Assembly (NCBI GenBank): GCA_900317835.1
Contig: ONIL01000021.1
Location: forward strand, 1-42,747
Source: an uncultured Prevotellaceae bacterium
GTDB lineage: Bacteria > Bacteroidota > Bacteroidia > Bacteroidales > Muribaculaceae
DNA: 42,747 nt
Direction: 5' to 3'
Positions within the stretch are counted from its first letter, which is position 1; every line of letters starts with the position of its first letter. Under the pieces are notes generated by a model. It was not told the origin of the DNA, made no database searches, and saw nothing but the letters and a program-made list of their open reading frames with translations. A program made the position numbers and the translations under genes. Positions 33,213 through 41,341 of the stretch are shown piece by piece.

Positions 33213-33220
33213 CAAAATTA
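33213..33220 (-). promoter_or_regulatory. -7 box of the minus-strand AraC-type gene
   Basis: Minus-strand TAATTTTG, full consensus, 11 bases before the ATG at 33201. TTGT at 33240-33243 with a 19-base spacer is a fair -33 box. Confidence 0.65.
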
Positions 33221-33297
33221 TAGCAAAAAATGACTAATTACAATAAAAAAGCCGAGAAACTGGTAGCAAATTATCAAAACATACAGCAAAATAGTAG

Positions 33298-33305
33298 TAA
33301 ATTTG
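33298..33305 (+). promoter_or_regulatory. -7 box of the plus-strand AraC-type gene
   Basis: TAAATTTG, full consensus, 38 bases before ATG 33344. The two divergent -7 boxes are about 77 bases apart, so regulation of one could affect the other. Confidence 0.6.
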
Positions 33306-33343
33306 TCGTCCTTTTATAGCAATTTGTTGTGAATTACTTGAAC

Positions 33344-34453
33344 ATGGAATACAGCCTGGTGCTTGCCGGATGGGTTATCGGACTATTGTTCGGTACGATC
33401 TGCCTTGCCTTCAAGACACCGCTTCATGCTCGACAGGCTTATTACAATAGAGGCAAAAATATCACAGGCATTGTCTATCTGCTTTTCGGTCTTGAACTCT
33501 TTTTCCAGTGGCTCATCCGTTTTTATGTCGAGCTGCACAACCTGGTGCTGTCGGTTTCGGTGTACCTGTTCACCTACTGTGCCGCCGTCATTTTGATTGC
33601 TATAGGATTCTGTACGCTGTTGGCTCCCAGTCTGTTGAATAAACGGCAATACAACATTTGCATTGGGATTCTAGCGGTTTATTCCCTCATTTTGTTGGTC
33701 CTGAACCTCTTGCCTGCAAGACCGTTGCAGGTGAAGGGCATCATCGCAGCATGCGTGGTTCTATTCATCATCAATTGCACGATGATTTACAATTGCATCA
33801 TGATCTACCGCAAAGTCATCAATGACCTGCGCACCTATTACTCCGACGTTCTTGACAACCTCATCAACTGGATGCCCGGCGTTGGCATTGGTGTCATGCT
33901 GTTGTTCCTGGCTGCCCCTATCACCTGTTTAGCTCCCAGAGAAGTGGGCATTTACCAGTTGGCAATGGGTATCATCCTGATGGTTTACATTTTCTTGTGC
34001 ATTATCAACTTCTACTTCAGATATGATAGGGTGGCTGCCGCTTTCAGCATTGAGGATGATATCTGCGACGATGATGCTAACGAAGACAACACGACGGAAC
34101 ATGCCGCTCCCAGTTTGAGCGAGTCGCTGTGCGAGGTGTTGCAGGAAAAGGAAAAACACTGGCAGGAACAGGGCCGATACCGCGAGCCAGGGCTCACCAT
34201 CGAGCAAGCGGCTCGCGACATGGGCACCAACCGCAACTACCTGTCCCGCTACCTGAACCAGGAGAGGCACATGACATTCTATGAATGGGTGGCAAAAATG
34301 CGCATCGAGGAGGCCCAAACCCTCATGGCCAACAGTTCAATGACCATGGAGCAAATTGCGGCCCAAGTGGGCTTCTCTTCTTACCCTACATTCTCGAGTA
34401 CATTTAAAAAAGTGGTCGGAATCACCCCGAATCGATGGCGAAATAGCCAATAA
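33344..34453 (+). CDS. Membrane-anchored AraC-type regulator (divergent partner)
   Basis: A 369-residue regulator with about six hydrophobic helices in residues 1-225 and an acidic linker (EDDICDDDANEDNTTE) before a C-terminal AraC-type domain: LTIEQAARDMGTNRNYLSRYLN and MTMEQIAAQVGFSSYPTFSSTFK, ending GITPNRWRNSQ. ATG 33344 is chosen over GTG 33329 because the downstream ATG gives a normal N-terminal helix. It shares the same architecture and the same GTNRxYLS motif with the divergent gene at 32086-33201, but the membrane parts are not obviously alike. Confidence 0.9.
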   Translation: MEYSLVLAGWVIGLLFGTICLAFKTPLHARQAYYNRGKNITGIVYLLFGLELFFQWLIRFYVELHNLVLSVSVYLFTYCAAVILIAIGFCTLLAPSLLNKRQYNICIGILAVYSLILLVLNLLPARPLQVKGIIAACVVLFIINCTMIYNCIMIYRKVINDLRTYYSDVLDNLINWMPGVGIGVMLLFLAAPITCLAPREVGIYQLAMGIILMVYIFLCIINFYFRYDRVAAAFSIEDDICDDDANEDNTTEHAAPSLSESLCEVLQEKEKHWQEQGRYREPGLTIEQAARDMGTNRNYLSRYLNQERHMTFYEWVAKMRIEEAQTLMANSSMTMEQIAAQVGFSSYPTFSSTFKKVVGITPNRWRNSQ

Positions 34454-34600
34454 TCCTTTGATTTTTGCTAGATTCTTAATTTCGCGATTTCATCGGGAAA
34501 TTTTGGTACTTTTTAGGTGCAAAATCGTAAAATTATTTGGTATACAACAATTAAAATCTGTTGTTGTTTGTAAACAGGTTGACATGTTAAGACTAATTAG

Positions 34601-34608
34601 TAATTTTG
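34601..34608 (+). promoter_or_regulatory. -7-like box in the AT-rich stretch
   Basis: TAATTTTG with TTGA 18 bases upstream (34579-34582). It ends 11 bases before the ATG of the doubtful ORF at 34620. Such boxes arise by chance in AT-rich DNA. Confidence 0.35.
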
Positions 34609-34619
34609 CAGTGCTGAAA

Positions 34620-34928
34620 ATGTGCAATTTTAGCTTTATTCGTGAAATGAAGTGTATGACTTTAGATTTTATGAATAATTTGTATGTAAAGAAATGTGCA
34701 TTAATAATACGAGGACAAAAAACAAATGAAAGTAGTATCCTAATTAGAAAAGTGTTATTTGACTTACTGAGCGATTGGATATCGCTTATCAGTATTGATT
34801 TAAGCAAGGATGTTCAGCTGGCCTGTGAAGGTGGGCTGAATTTTTTTGTGCCTGGTTGTGGTTTTTATTCCAAAAAGGTTGTATCTTCGTGCCGTCGCTG
34901 GCGATTATCTCCAGTGAGGCTTAACTGA
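34620..34928 (+). CDS. Doubtful small ORF in the AT-rich stretch
   Basis: A possible 102-residue protein starting 11 bases after a -7-like box and ending 7 bases before the next gene. The middle (TNESSILIRKVLFDLLSDWI) could form a helix, but the C-terminus is basic and Cys-rich with no recognisable family, and the base composition differs from flanking genes. The frame runs open back into the AraC-type gene (to 34356), which suggests chance. It could equally be a leader region or a decayed gene. Confidence 0.2.
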   Translation: MCNFSFIREMKCMTLDFMNNLYVKKCALIIRGQKTNESSILIRKVLFDLLSDWISLISIDLSKDVQLACEGGLNFFVPGCGFYSKKVVSSCRRWRLSPVRLN

Positions 34929-34935
34929 TTGACAG

Positions 34936-36075
34936 ATGATTAATGTTTTCCATATTGTGTCCAACAAGCACTGGACGGGTGCCGAGCAGTACACCTATGA
35001 CTTGGTGGCACTGTTGCGCAACGATCCTGACTTTTATGTGGAAGTCGTGTGCCGCAAGCATCCTAACGTGCTCAAGCAATACCGTCGCCTCGAGATACCT
35101 GTTTCCATTCTCCCCCTTAAGGGTGTGACCGACATCGATTCGCCCGTGCGTTTTGCACGCCTGTTGCGCCGTGGCAGCAATATCATCCACGTCCACAGCT
35201 TCAGGGATGCCTTTATGGCGGTCATGGCACGTCGCATCAGCGAGAACCGCGACACGCGTGTTGTGGTCAGCGTTCACGGCGTGTACAAACCCAAGAGCAA
35301 CTACATGTACACAAAGCTCTACAAGTCAATCGACTGCTTCATTTTCTCGTCTCAGATGGCGCGTGACGCCTTCGTCGGAAAGGCCAAGAAGCAGTATGCC
35401 GACCGAACGGTGGTCCTTCGCGACAGCGTCTGTGACAGCCAGATTGGTACCCACGTGCCCGACTTGCGGCGTGAATTGGGCATGGATTCTCATCAGGCCC
35501 TCATCATGTATCATGGCAAGCTGGTTGCCGAGAAGGGTCTTGACGTGCTCCTGAGTGCGCTGACAAGGGTGGACAAGTCCATGTATCATCTTGTCATCAT
35601 TGGCGACGGACAAGCCAAATACAAGGCCAAAATTAAGGGATTTATTGTATCTAACGGCCTTGTCAACAACGTGTCGTTGCTGGGTTTCAGGGACAACATC
35701 CTCGAGTACCTGCGGCAGGCCGACTTCGGTGTGTTGCCGTCGGTCGCGCCTGAGGCATTGGGCATCACTAATCTTGAGTACATGATGGCTGGTAAGGCCC
35801 ACATCTGCAGCGACAATGGCGCTCAGCCCGAGTATGTTGTCAATGGCGAGAACGGCCTGCTTGTGCCTCCCGGCGATGTCGATGCTCTGGCGACGGCCAT
35901 CAACTTCCTGATGAATGACAGTGCAGCCAGGTCCCGCATGGGCACTAAAGCGAAGCATGACTTTGAGACGCAACTCGATTATCCTAACTTCTACAAGAAG
36001 ATGACCGACCTTTACCGTCAGTTGCTCGTGAAGGAGCCTGTCGTGGACATCTCTCCCGCCATCGAACAGCCTTAG
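34936..36075 (+). CDS. Family-4 glycosyltransferase
   Basis: A 379-residue GT4 enzyme. The N-terminal domain begins VFHIVSNKHWTGAEQYTYDLVALL, the glycine-poor start common in Bacteroidetes GT4 proteins, and the C-terminal domain begins ALIMYHGKLVAEKGLDVLLSAL (about 188). The donor-site E-x7-E is intact in EALGITNLEYMMAGK (about 274-288), followed by NGENGLLVPPGDVDAL. It should transfer a sugar from a nucleotide donor onto a lipid-linked or surface glycan; the glycan is unknown. It is monocistronic as far as can be seen. It is not close in sequence to the other glycosyltransferase at 23295. Confidence 0.92.
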   Translation: MINVFHIVSNKHWTGAEQYTYDLVALLRNDPDFYVEVVCRKHPNVLKQYRRLEIPVSILPLKGVTDIDSPVRFARLLRRGSNIIHVHSFRDAFMAVMARRISENRDTRVVVSVHGVYKPKSNYMYTKLYKSIDCFIFSSQMARDAFVGKAKKQYADRTVVLRDSVCDSQIGTHVPDLRRELGMDSHQALIMYHGKLVAEKGLDVLLSALTRVDKSMYHLVIIGDGQAKYKAKIKGFIVSNGLVNNVSLLGFRDNILEYLRQADFGVLPSVAPEALGITNLEYMMAGKAHICSDNGAQPEYVVNGENGLLVPPGDVDALATAINFLMNDSAARSRMGTKAKHDFETQLDYPNFYKKMTDLYRQLLVKEPVVDISPAIEQP

Positions 36076-36191
36076 GTGAAAGCTTGATGTGATTGCCACA
36101 TGCGCAGTTTAAATGATTGGTATTGAAGTAAATAATAGCGCAGTGATGAAAAAAGTGGCGGCTCAAGTGTGGTTTTATGGCAGATAGTTGC

Positions 36192-36199
36192 TATATTTG
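36192..36199 (+). promoter_or_regulatory. -7 box of the GYF-dispanin gene
   Basis: TATATTTG, full consensus, 55 bases before the ATG at 36255. The -33 region (GTGG/TTTT near 36170) is weak. Confidence 0.55.
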
Positions 36200-36254
36200 C
36201 GACAGTATTGATTTAAGGATAGAAATTGCAAACATTTAACCGTTGTTGTAGAAT

Positions 36255-36935
36255 ATGAAATATTACATTGCAGAAAATGGCCAGCAGTCTGGCCCGTTTG
36301 AACCCAGTGAATTGCTTGCTCACGGCTTGACCGTCAATTCGCTCGTGTGGTGCGAGGGAATGGCCAACTGGACGTCGGCGAGCCAGGTGCCCGAGTTGAT
36401 GGCGCTGTTGAGTGGACACATCGTTAATCCGGGCAATATCGATACCCAGTTGCCGCAGATGCCTCCCATGGGTGGCCAGACCCAGTTGCCGCAGACGCCA
36501 CCGTTCAATTCGCAGCAGCCCACTCAACCCACTACCTATGGCACGCCTAATCAACCTTATGCGCCGCCACAATATGGTCCCAGCACTAACCAGCCCCAAA
36601 ACATGATGCCCAAGACGTGGCTCACCGAGTCGATTATCGCTACGGTGGTGTGCAGCCTATGCTGTGGTGCGTCACTTTTAATCAAAGTGATTACACTGCT
36701 CGCAGGTGTGTATGCCATCTTCCAGGCTAATGGTGTCAAGACCAAATTTAACATGGGCGACTATGCCGGCGCCAACAAGAAGTCGGCCTCGGCCAAGATG
36801 TGGATGCTTATCACAGTGGGACTTGGTCTAGTAGCATCGCTGTACAGTGCCTATTTGCTTCTGTCCAATCCCGAGCTGCTGCAGCAGATCCAGGAAGGCT
36901 CAGGCTTCAACTATCTGTATCCTTTCTTGAAGTAG
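36255..36935 (+). CDS. GYF_2 domain plus CD225/dispanin membrane protein
   Basis: A 226-residue protein. Residues 1-52 are a GYF_2 domain (MKYYIAENGQQSGPFEPSELLAHGL...VWCEGMANWTSASQVPEL), a proline-rich-peptide binding fold. A Pro/Gln-rich linker (about 55-118) follows and could be a ligand for such a domain, in the same or another molecule. Residues about 120-205 form a CD225/dispanin (IFITM-like) pair of membrane helices: TWLTESIIATVVCSLCC, then MGDYAGANKKSASAKMWMLI. Bacterial roles of this pairing are unknown. The last 29 bases overlap the 3' end of the convergent transporter gene. Confidence 0.88.
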   Translation: MKYYIAENGQQSGPFEPSELLAHGLTVNSLVWCEGMANWTSASQVPELMALLSGHIVNPGNIDTQLPQMPPMGGQTQLPQTPPFNSQQPTQPTTYGTPNQPYAPPQYGPSTNQPQNMMPKTWLTESIIATVVCSLCCGASLLIKVITLLAGVYAIFQANGVKTKFNMGDYAGANKKSASAKMWMLITVGLGLVASLYSAYLLLSNPELLQQIQEGSGFNYLYPFLK

Positions 36936-37845
36936 ATTCTTTTGATGCTCTGTTGTTGACGACGAGCCACACTCCCGTGAAGATGAGTGCGGCTGCGACG
37001 GCGTGTGTCCATTGCGGGGCAGCCAGCCCCATAGCCATGCTCGCGACGACGGCGACAAAGGGCTGCACATAGTTATAGACGCTGACAGTCGTAGGCATGA
37101 GTCGTCGCTGGGCAAATACCACCAGCAGAAAGGTGAAGAAGGTCGCCCCGGCCACGATATAGATGATTTCGGCAGCTGTTTTGGCACTCATTCCGGGCCA
37201 GTCGATTTGCGTGATGTGGGGTAGGGTGAACGGCAGGATAAACAGGCTGGCAAAGGTAAACGTCCACTTGTTGAACGTGAACGCGTCATACTTGCGGATG
37301 ACCCGTGAGTAGTGTGTCAAGTAGAAAGCATAGCCCACCTGTGAGATGAGGATAAGGATGTCGCCACGCAGGTCAGTGGGACGGCCGTCGCCCACTGTGG
37401 TGCGGGTAATCATCAGGAAAGCTCCTGTGAAACCCATGATAATGCCCAGCGCCCGCCGTGGCGTGATGCGCTCGTGCAGCAAGATTGAAGAAAGAATCAG
37501 CGTGAAGATGGGCATCGTCGTCAGCTCAATGGTGGCATTGATGGGCGAGGTGAAGCTCAGACCCACGATGTAGCCACCCTGGGCTAGAGCGAAACCGAAA
37601 AAGCCCGCACCCGCAATCTTGAGAAAATCACGGCGCTCTACGTGCTGTTGCGGAACGATAATCGACCCGAGCCAAAACAGCGCTGCGGCCCCGATGACTC
37701 TGAACGCCACCAATTGAGGCCCAGTGATGCCGCCGTTGGTGAGCACGTCCTTGGAGAACGTCGCCATCAGCCCGAACAGCACCATAGCCAGCAGCATCGC
37801 GCCATGCGCCCTATAATTCCTACGATTAGTATTTTCGGTAGCCAT
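36907..37845 (-). CDS. EamA/DMT-family transporter
   Basis: A 312-residue inner-membrane protein with ten hydrophobic segments in two EamA repeats, the drug/metabolite transporter superfamily (GAMLLAMVLFGLMATFSKDVL; SFTSPINATIELTTMPIFTLILSSILLHERITPRRALGIIMGFTGAFLMI; the second repeat ends QPFVAVVASMAMGL). Probably a metabolite or amino-acid exporter; the substrate cannot be told. The TPR gene upstream ends two bases before its ATG, but a -7 box at 37856-37863 inside that gene's 3' end suggests its own leaderless transcript as well. Confidence 0.9.
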   Translation of the reverse strand: MATENTNRRNYRAHGAMLLAMVLFGLMATFSKDVLTNGGITGPQLVAFRVIGAAALFWLGSIIVPQQHVERRDFLKIAGAGFFGFALAQGGYIVGLSFTSPINATIELTTMPIFTLILSSILLHERITPRRALGIIMGFTGAFLMITRTTVGDGRPTDLRGDILILISQVGYAFYLTHYSRVIRKYDAFTFNKWTFTFASLFILPFTLPHITQIDWPGMSAKTAAEIIYIVAGATFFTFLLVVFAQRRLMPTTVSVYNYVQPFVAVVASMAMGLAAPQWTHAVAAALIFTGVWLVVNNRASKESTSRKDTDS

Positions 37846-37847
37846 TT

Positions 37848-39842
37848 TCAGCCCGCAAAATTACTACGTTTTGCTGATAAAAGGCTACCCGTTTGGTTTT
37901 TTTCCTGAAAAGGTGCGACAAACTCGTCAAGGTTATTGACCCTCAGTTTCTTGGCAATTTGCACTTTTTTGTTAGAGATGGTGACAATATGCTTATAATT
38001 CATACACACCATGATGGCTGTACGTGAGAAACCGCAGCAGTACAGGGCGATGAAGTTCAGCTCATCTTCACGCAGAGTGTCGCCTGCCATTTGCTGCGCC
38101 TTGATAAGAATATTGTTATACAGATCATTGACCAGTGATTGCAGGTTACTCCAGTAGCTGGATGATTCTTTCTTTTCCTGTATTGTCATCAATGAGTTGA
38201 ATTTTTTGGTAAAGGCGTTGCCGTCTAGCTCGTAAGCCCACTGCATCAGTTGGTGAATTACCTTGATTTGGCCGTCAAGAATCAAAATAATTTCATCTGA
38301 CTGTTCTTTTTTGTGTTCCATTTCAGCCAGTCGGTCGTTTAACTCGGCCTTTTCGCGCTCCTTGCGGTTTAGTTCATTCTTAACTTCAGAGATTTGGTCA
38401 TTCAGTTGGGTAATGCTTTGGCGCGACGATTCAACATTTTTTTGATAATGGGCACGCTCCGTTTCCATGTCATGCAGTCGCTGATGGGCGGCATCAATTT
38501 CCTGATTCAACCTTTTGATGGTGGATGTTGCATGGTTCATGTCCTCCTCATAGCCGCTGAGTGTTGCCTGAACCTGTTCTAGACTGTTAGTAGAACTGTC
38601 CAAATCAGCCCTGAGCAGTTCAAATTCGTGTTCCTTGTTACGTAGCCTGGAGCGGTAACCGTAGGCAATGGACAATAGTCCCAGGCCAATGGCGGCGAGC
38701 ACAGCAAGCGCCAACCAGGTATTCTTGAGACTAGAACGCAGTTTCTCATTCTGCAATTCCTCGTCCTTGAGGTCATATCTCTTTTCTATCGTCAACAATC
38801 TATGGGTTAAACTGTTGGCAAGAGCTGAATCTTCAAGGTTTATGGCCTTCTTATAATAAGAGAAAGCCTGGGGATAATCCTTCTTGTGATAGTTGATAGT
38901 TGACAAGACTTTAAAGTAGAGGATACTATCGGCGCAACAGGTCATTTCTGGCGCAGTTTTAAGGTAGTGAACGCATGAGTCGGGCTGTTGAAGATTGATG
39001 TAGGCCAAGGCCGCAATGAAATGTGCCCTAGGATGGTCAATTTGGCTACTGTCTATTGATGAGATGGCCTTGATGGCATCGTCCTTAGCCTTGACATAAT
39101 CGTTTTCAACCGAGGCATAGTATTGGGATCGACAGGTGTGGGTTGAAAAAAGTGAATATTGCTCCGTTGGTAGAGCCGTAGCTAAATCCAAAGCCTCATT
39201 GATATAGTGTATAGCACTGTTGGCCTTCCCTTTTTGGTCACTGTAGAGTTCTCCTATCTCTTTCAAGCACAGGATGACATAATGCTGATTTCCCAACTGC
39301 CTATAGAGTTTTAGTGCCTCTTGAAATTTGATGGATGCGATGTTTTTAGCACCAATGAATTGAGACTGGTATAGGTAGCCCAGTCTTAATTTGGCAAATG
39401 CCTGATTGGATAAGTCGGTTTTTTGAGCTGCACATTCGGCCTTGTGATAGCAGAGGACAGCCCTGTCATAGTTACTCAATTCCTCGTTTACAAGACCTTG
39501 GCAGATGAGCGACCTAGTATGTTTCTCTGCATCTTCTGATTTGCTGTAATAAGAAACAGCCTCATTGATGCTCGAATCGCTGGTGGCCTGGATGTGGTTA
39601 TCGTATTTTGCCTGGGTTAACAACAGGTTATAATAAGCCTGGTCTCTCTTGTTGAATTCACTTCTGTCCATGTCAGTCAGGCTATCTAACGCCTGTTGGA
39701 ATTCTTTTTTCACCAACAAGGAATCAACATGAGATAGCAACTCGGTGTGGCTGGGATGAGAGCACAAGAATGACATCACCGTGATTATTCCGACCAGGGC
39801 AAGTGCAGTCACCTTTTTGTTGCGAAAAATGGTTTTAGTCAT
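37848..39842 (-). CDS. TPR, transmembrane, coiled-coil protein with C-terminal HTH-like region
   Basis: A 664-residue probable sensor-regulator. An N-terminal hydrophobic segment (ALALVGIITVMSFLC) leads to a periplasmic helical-repeat domain (about 30-370; for example YLYQSQFIGAKNIASIKFQEALKLY and YHKKDYPQAFSYYKKAINL). A membrane helix (LALAVLAAIGLGLLSIAYGY, about 377-396) follows, then a long coiled coil (about 400-525) and a C-terminal region LREDELNFIALYCCGFSRTAIMVCMNYKHIVTISNKKV with the LuxR/GerE-like 'elNfia...fsrtaI...' pattern. Bacteroidetes have a family of such TPR-TM-HTH regulators. It is divergent from the lipoprotein array at 40159, which it may control. A -7 box lies at 39880-39887. 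Confidence 0.82.
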   Translation of the reverse strand: MTKTIFRNKKVTALALVGIITVMSFLCSHPSHTELLSHVDSLLVKKEFQQALDSLTDMDRSEFNKRDQAYYNLLLTQAKYDNHIQATSDSSINEAVSYYSKSEDAEKHTRSLICQGLVNEELSNYDRAVLCYHKAECAAQKTDLSNQAFAKLRLGYLYQSQFIGAKNIASIKFQEALKLYRQLGNQHYVILCLKEIGELYSDQKGKANSAIHYINEALDLATALPTEQYSLFSTHTCRSQYYASVENDYVKAKDDAIKAISSIDSSQIDHPRAHFIAALAYINLQQPDSCVHYLKTAPEMTCCADSILYFKVLSTINYHKKDYPQAFSYYKKAINLEDSALANSLTHRLLTIEKRYDLKDEELQNEKLRSSLKNTWLALAVLAAIGLGLLSIAYGYRSRLRNKEHEFELLRADLDSSTNSLEQVQATLSGYEEDMNHATSTIKRLNQEIDAAHQRLHDMETERAHYQKNVESSRQSITQLNDQISEVKNELNRKEREKAELNDRLAEMEHKKEQSDEIILILDGQIKVIHQLMQWAYELDGNAFTKKFNSLMTIQEKKESSSYWSNLQSLVNDLYNNILIKAQQMAGDTLREDELNFIALYCCGFSRTAIMVCMNYKHIVTISNKKVQIAKKLRVNNLDEFVAPFQEKNQTGSLLSAKRSNFAG
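37856..37863 (-). promoter_or_regulatory. -7 box of the transporter gene, inside the TPR gene's end
   Basis: Minus-strand TAATTTTG, full consensus, ten bases before the transporter ATG at 37845. It overlaps the last codons of the TPR gene. Confidence 0.5.
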
Positions 39843-39879
39843 TTGGTTTGCGCATATAATTTCAAGTGGATTTCAGATG

Positions 39880-39887
39880 CAAAATTA
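39880..39887 (-). promoter_or_regulatory. -7 box of the TPR regulator gene
   Basis: Minus-strand TAATTTTG, full consensus, 37 bases before the ATG at 39842. Confidence 0.6.
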
Positions 39888-39974
39888 ACTAAAAAATCCA
39901 CACATTTTTTCATGTTAATCCTATGTTAACTTTTATTTTTGTAAACGGTTTTGTATCAGTATTTTAAATGTATT

Positions 39975-40010
39975 TGAATTAACTCTGAATTATTCTGAAT
40001 TTCACTGATT
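39975..40010. repeat. Helically phased TGAATT repeats
   Basis: TGAATT starts at 39975, 39986 and 39996, with a fourth, partial copy (TGATT) at 40006. The spacing is 11, 10 and 10 bases, one helical turn each. They abut the -7 box at 40027, and the last copy falls where the -33 box should be. Confidence 0.5.
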
Positions 40011-40026
40011 TTTGGCTTTTTCTACC

Positions 40027-40034
40027 TAACTTTG
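40027..40034 (+). promoter_or_regulatory. -7 box of the lipoprotein array
   Basis: TAACTTTG, full consensus. No -33 box stands at the normal distance, which fits a promoter that needs an activator. Confidence 0.55.
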
Positions 40035-40158
40035 TATGCAGCAAAGAAGGCGGCACTTCAACCAACAAAATGGAATGAATTCTGTTTGTTCTGTGTTCGG
40101 TTTGCTTCATCTTTGCCACAGTGAAAAATCCACTTTTATTAACCTTTATACAGATGAT

Positions 40159-41328
40159 ATGATGAAGAAGACTAGTAAACGAATGTTATGGCTTATCACT
40201 GTTGTAATGATTATGCTCCCCTCATGTGGGGACAAGAACGATGAGCCTGGAGCAGTTTACAATTATTACATGCTCATCCAGTCTCAGGTGGGACTGGAAT
40301 TGTCGGACAATGCCGAGGAGGATGGCACGCTGGTCGGCGGGCAAGTGAGTGTGATATCCAGAACGGTCTCACGAATGAGGAACGTCATGGCACAGTATGA
40401 CTCTGACCAAAACTCGACGGATATCGAGGCTGCCCTGCTCACGGCATGTGACAGCATTTACCGTGAATATGCTTCGGCCTATGTCCAGTATTCGGGACAA
40501 ACCCTTTGTTTTGTACAGATTAACCGCCGCAAACTGGTAGACGGAAAATCCCAGGAGGGCACCACGCTCAAAACCTACTACTTCCGCGCCTTGAAAGAAG
40601 TCAATCCTAACGGAGGAGATGACCCCACACCACCTGAGTTCTCATTGAACAAGCCCGATGCCCTGGAGGCTGTCGATTTAGGTCTCTCAGTGTTGTGGGC
40701 CAACTGTAATTTGGGAGCCAGAGCGCCAGAGGAATATGGCGGCTACTTTGGATGGGGTGACCCGACGGGTGAACTGTGGGACGGGAACGGCATTTACAGA
40801 CAAGCCGGAGCTTTCGTTTGGGAAACCAATAACTATGGTGGGGTGAATCCTCCGACCGAGATTGGCGGCACAATGCTTGATGTTGTTACCACACATTGGG
40901 GCTCAGGCTGGCATACACCCAGTGCTAATGAAGCAAGGGAATTGAGACTTCAATGCGAGTGGAAACGGCACTCACAGGATGGCCGCAACTGGTATGAGGT
41001 CATCGGTCCTAACGGCAACAGCATCATCATACCGTTGGCGGGAATATACGGCATTAAACCTGGCAAGGGCAGTTCGCTTCTAATGGAGGGTCCATTACAC
41101 ACCAATTCTATAGGGTTTTATTGGACATCAACCATTTGTGACACACCTGGCACATCCGCAACAAGGAGTTATGCCGTCCATCAAGGGGTGGCTACAGCTT
41201 GGGCATTTATCTTTGGCTCTGACTATGAGGAGTGGCAAGGAGTGAGTTGGTTTAATGACCACTTGCGAGCTTTTCATATGCCAATCCGCCCGGTATATTC
41301 TAAACCAGGAGATATTCAACCTAACTAA
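40159..41328 (+). CDS. Lipoprotein: unique N-domain plus FISUMP-like module
   Basis: A 389-residue lipoprotein (from ATG 40159; ATG 40162 is equally possible). The signal MKKTSKRMLWLITVVMIMLPSC has a lipobox (LPSC). Residues about 30-145 form an N-domain (YNYYMLIQSQVGLELSDNAE...AALLTACDSIYREYASAY) shared with the lipoprotein at 42230. Residues about 160-385 are a module of the Fibrobacter succinogenes major paralogous domain type: AVDLGLSVLWANCNLGA, YGGYFGWGDPTGELW, VVTTHWGSGWHTPSANEARELRL, GPNGNSIIIPLAGIYG and a C-terminal HLRAFHMPIRPVYS. It is presumably surface-exposed, with unknown role. It is the first gene of a tandem lipoprotein set. Confidence 0.85.
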   Translation: MMKKTSKRMLWLITVVMIMLPSCGDKNDEPGAVYNYYMLIQSQVGLELSDNAEEDGTLVGGQVSVISRTVSRMRNVMAQYDSDQNSTDIEAALLTACDSIYREYASAYVQYSGQTLCFVQINRRKLVDGKSQEGTTLKTYYFRALKEVNPNGGDDPTPPEFSLNKPDALEAVDLGLSVLWANCNLGARAPEEYGGYFGWGDPTGELWDGNGIYRQAGAFVWETNNYGGVNPPTEIGGTMLDVVTTHWGSGWHTPSANEARELRLQCEWKRHSQDGRNWYEVIGPNGNSIIIPLAGIYGIKPGKGSSLLMEGPLHTNSIGFYWTSTICDTPGTSATRSYAVHQGVATAWAFIFGSDYEEWQGVSWFNDHLRAFHMPIRPVYSKPGDIQPN

Positions 41329-41341
41329 ATAATAAAAGACA

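Larger units (their letters stand above)
34454..34935. other. AT-rich stretch between regulator and glycosyltransferase
   Basis: This 482-base gap is visibly richer in A and T than its neighbours up to about 34840. It contains one -7-like box (TAATTTTG, 34601-34608) and a doubtful small ORF. TATCTTCG at 34882-34889, one base off consensus, may be the -7 box of the glycosyltransferase gene at 34936. Confidence 0.5.
39843..40158. other. Divergent control region, TPR regulator to lipoprotein array
   Basis: This 316-base AT-rich gap holds opposed -7 boxes (39880-39887 minus, 40027-40034 plus), phased TGAATT repeats at 39975-40010, and a leader of about 118 bases before the first lipoprotein ATG. 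The reading frame of the first lipoprotein is open back to 40036 but lacks a signal there. Confidence 0.6.

Noticed and set aside
36907-36935. Convergent overlap of the GYF-dispanin and transporter genes, possible frameshift
   Set aside because: Both proteins end naturally after complete domains; short tail-to-tail overlaps are common.
40036-40158. N-terminal extension of the first array lipoprotein
   Set aside because: The extension is Gln/Arg/His-rich with no signal; the lipoprotein signal starts at 40159 and the -7 box ends at 40034.
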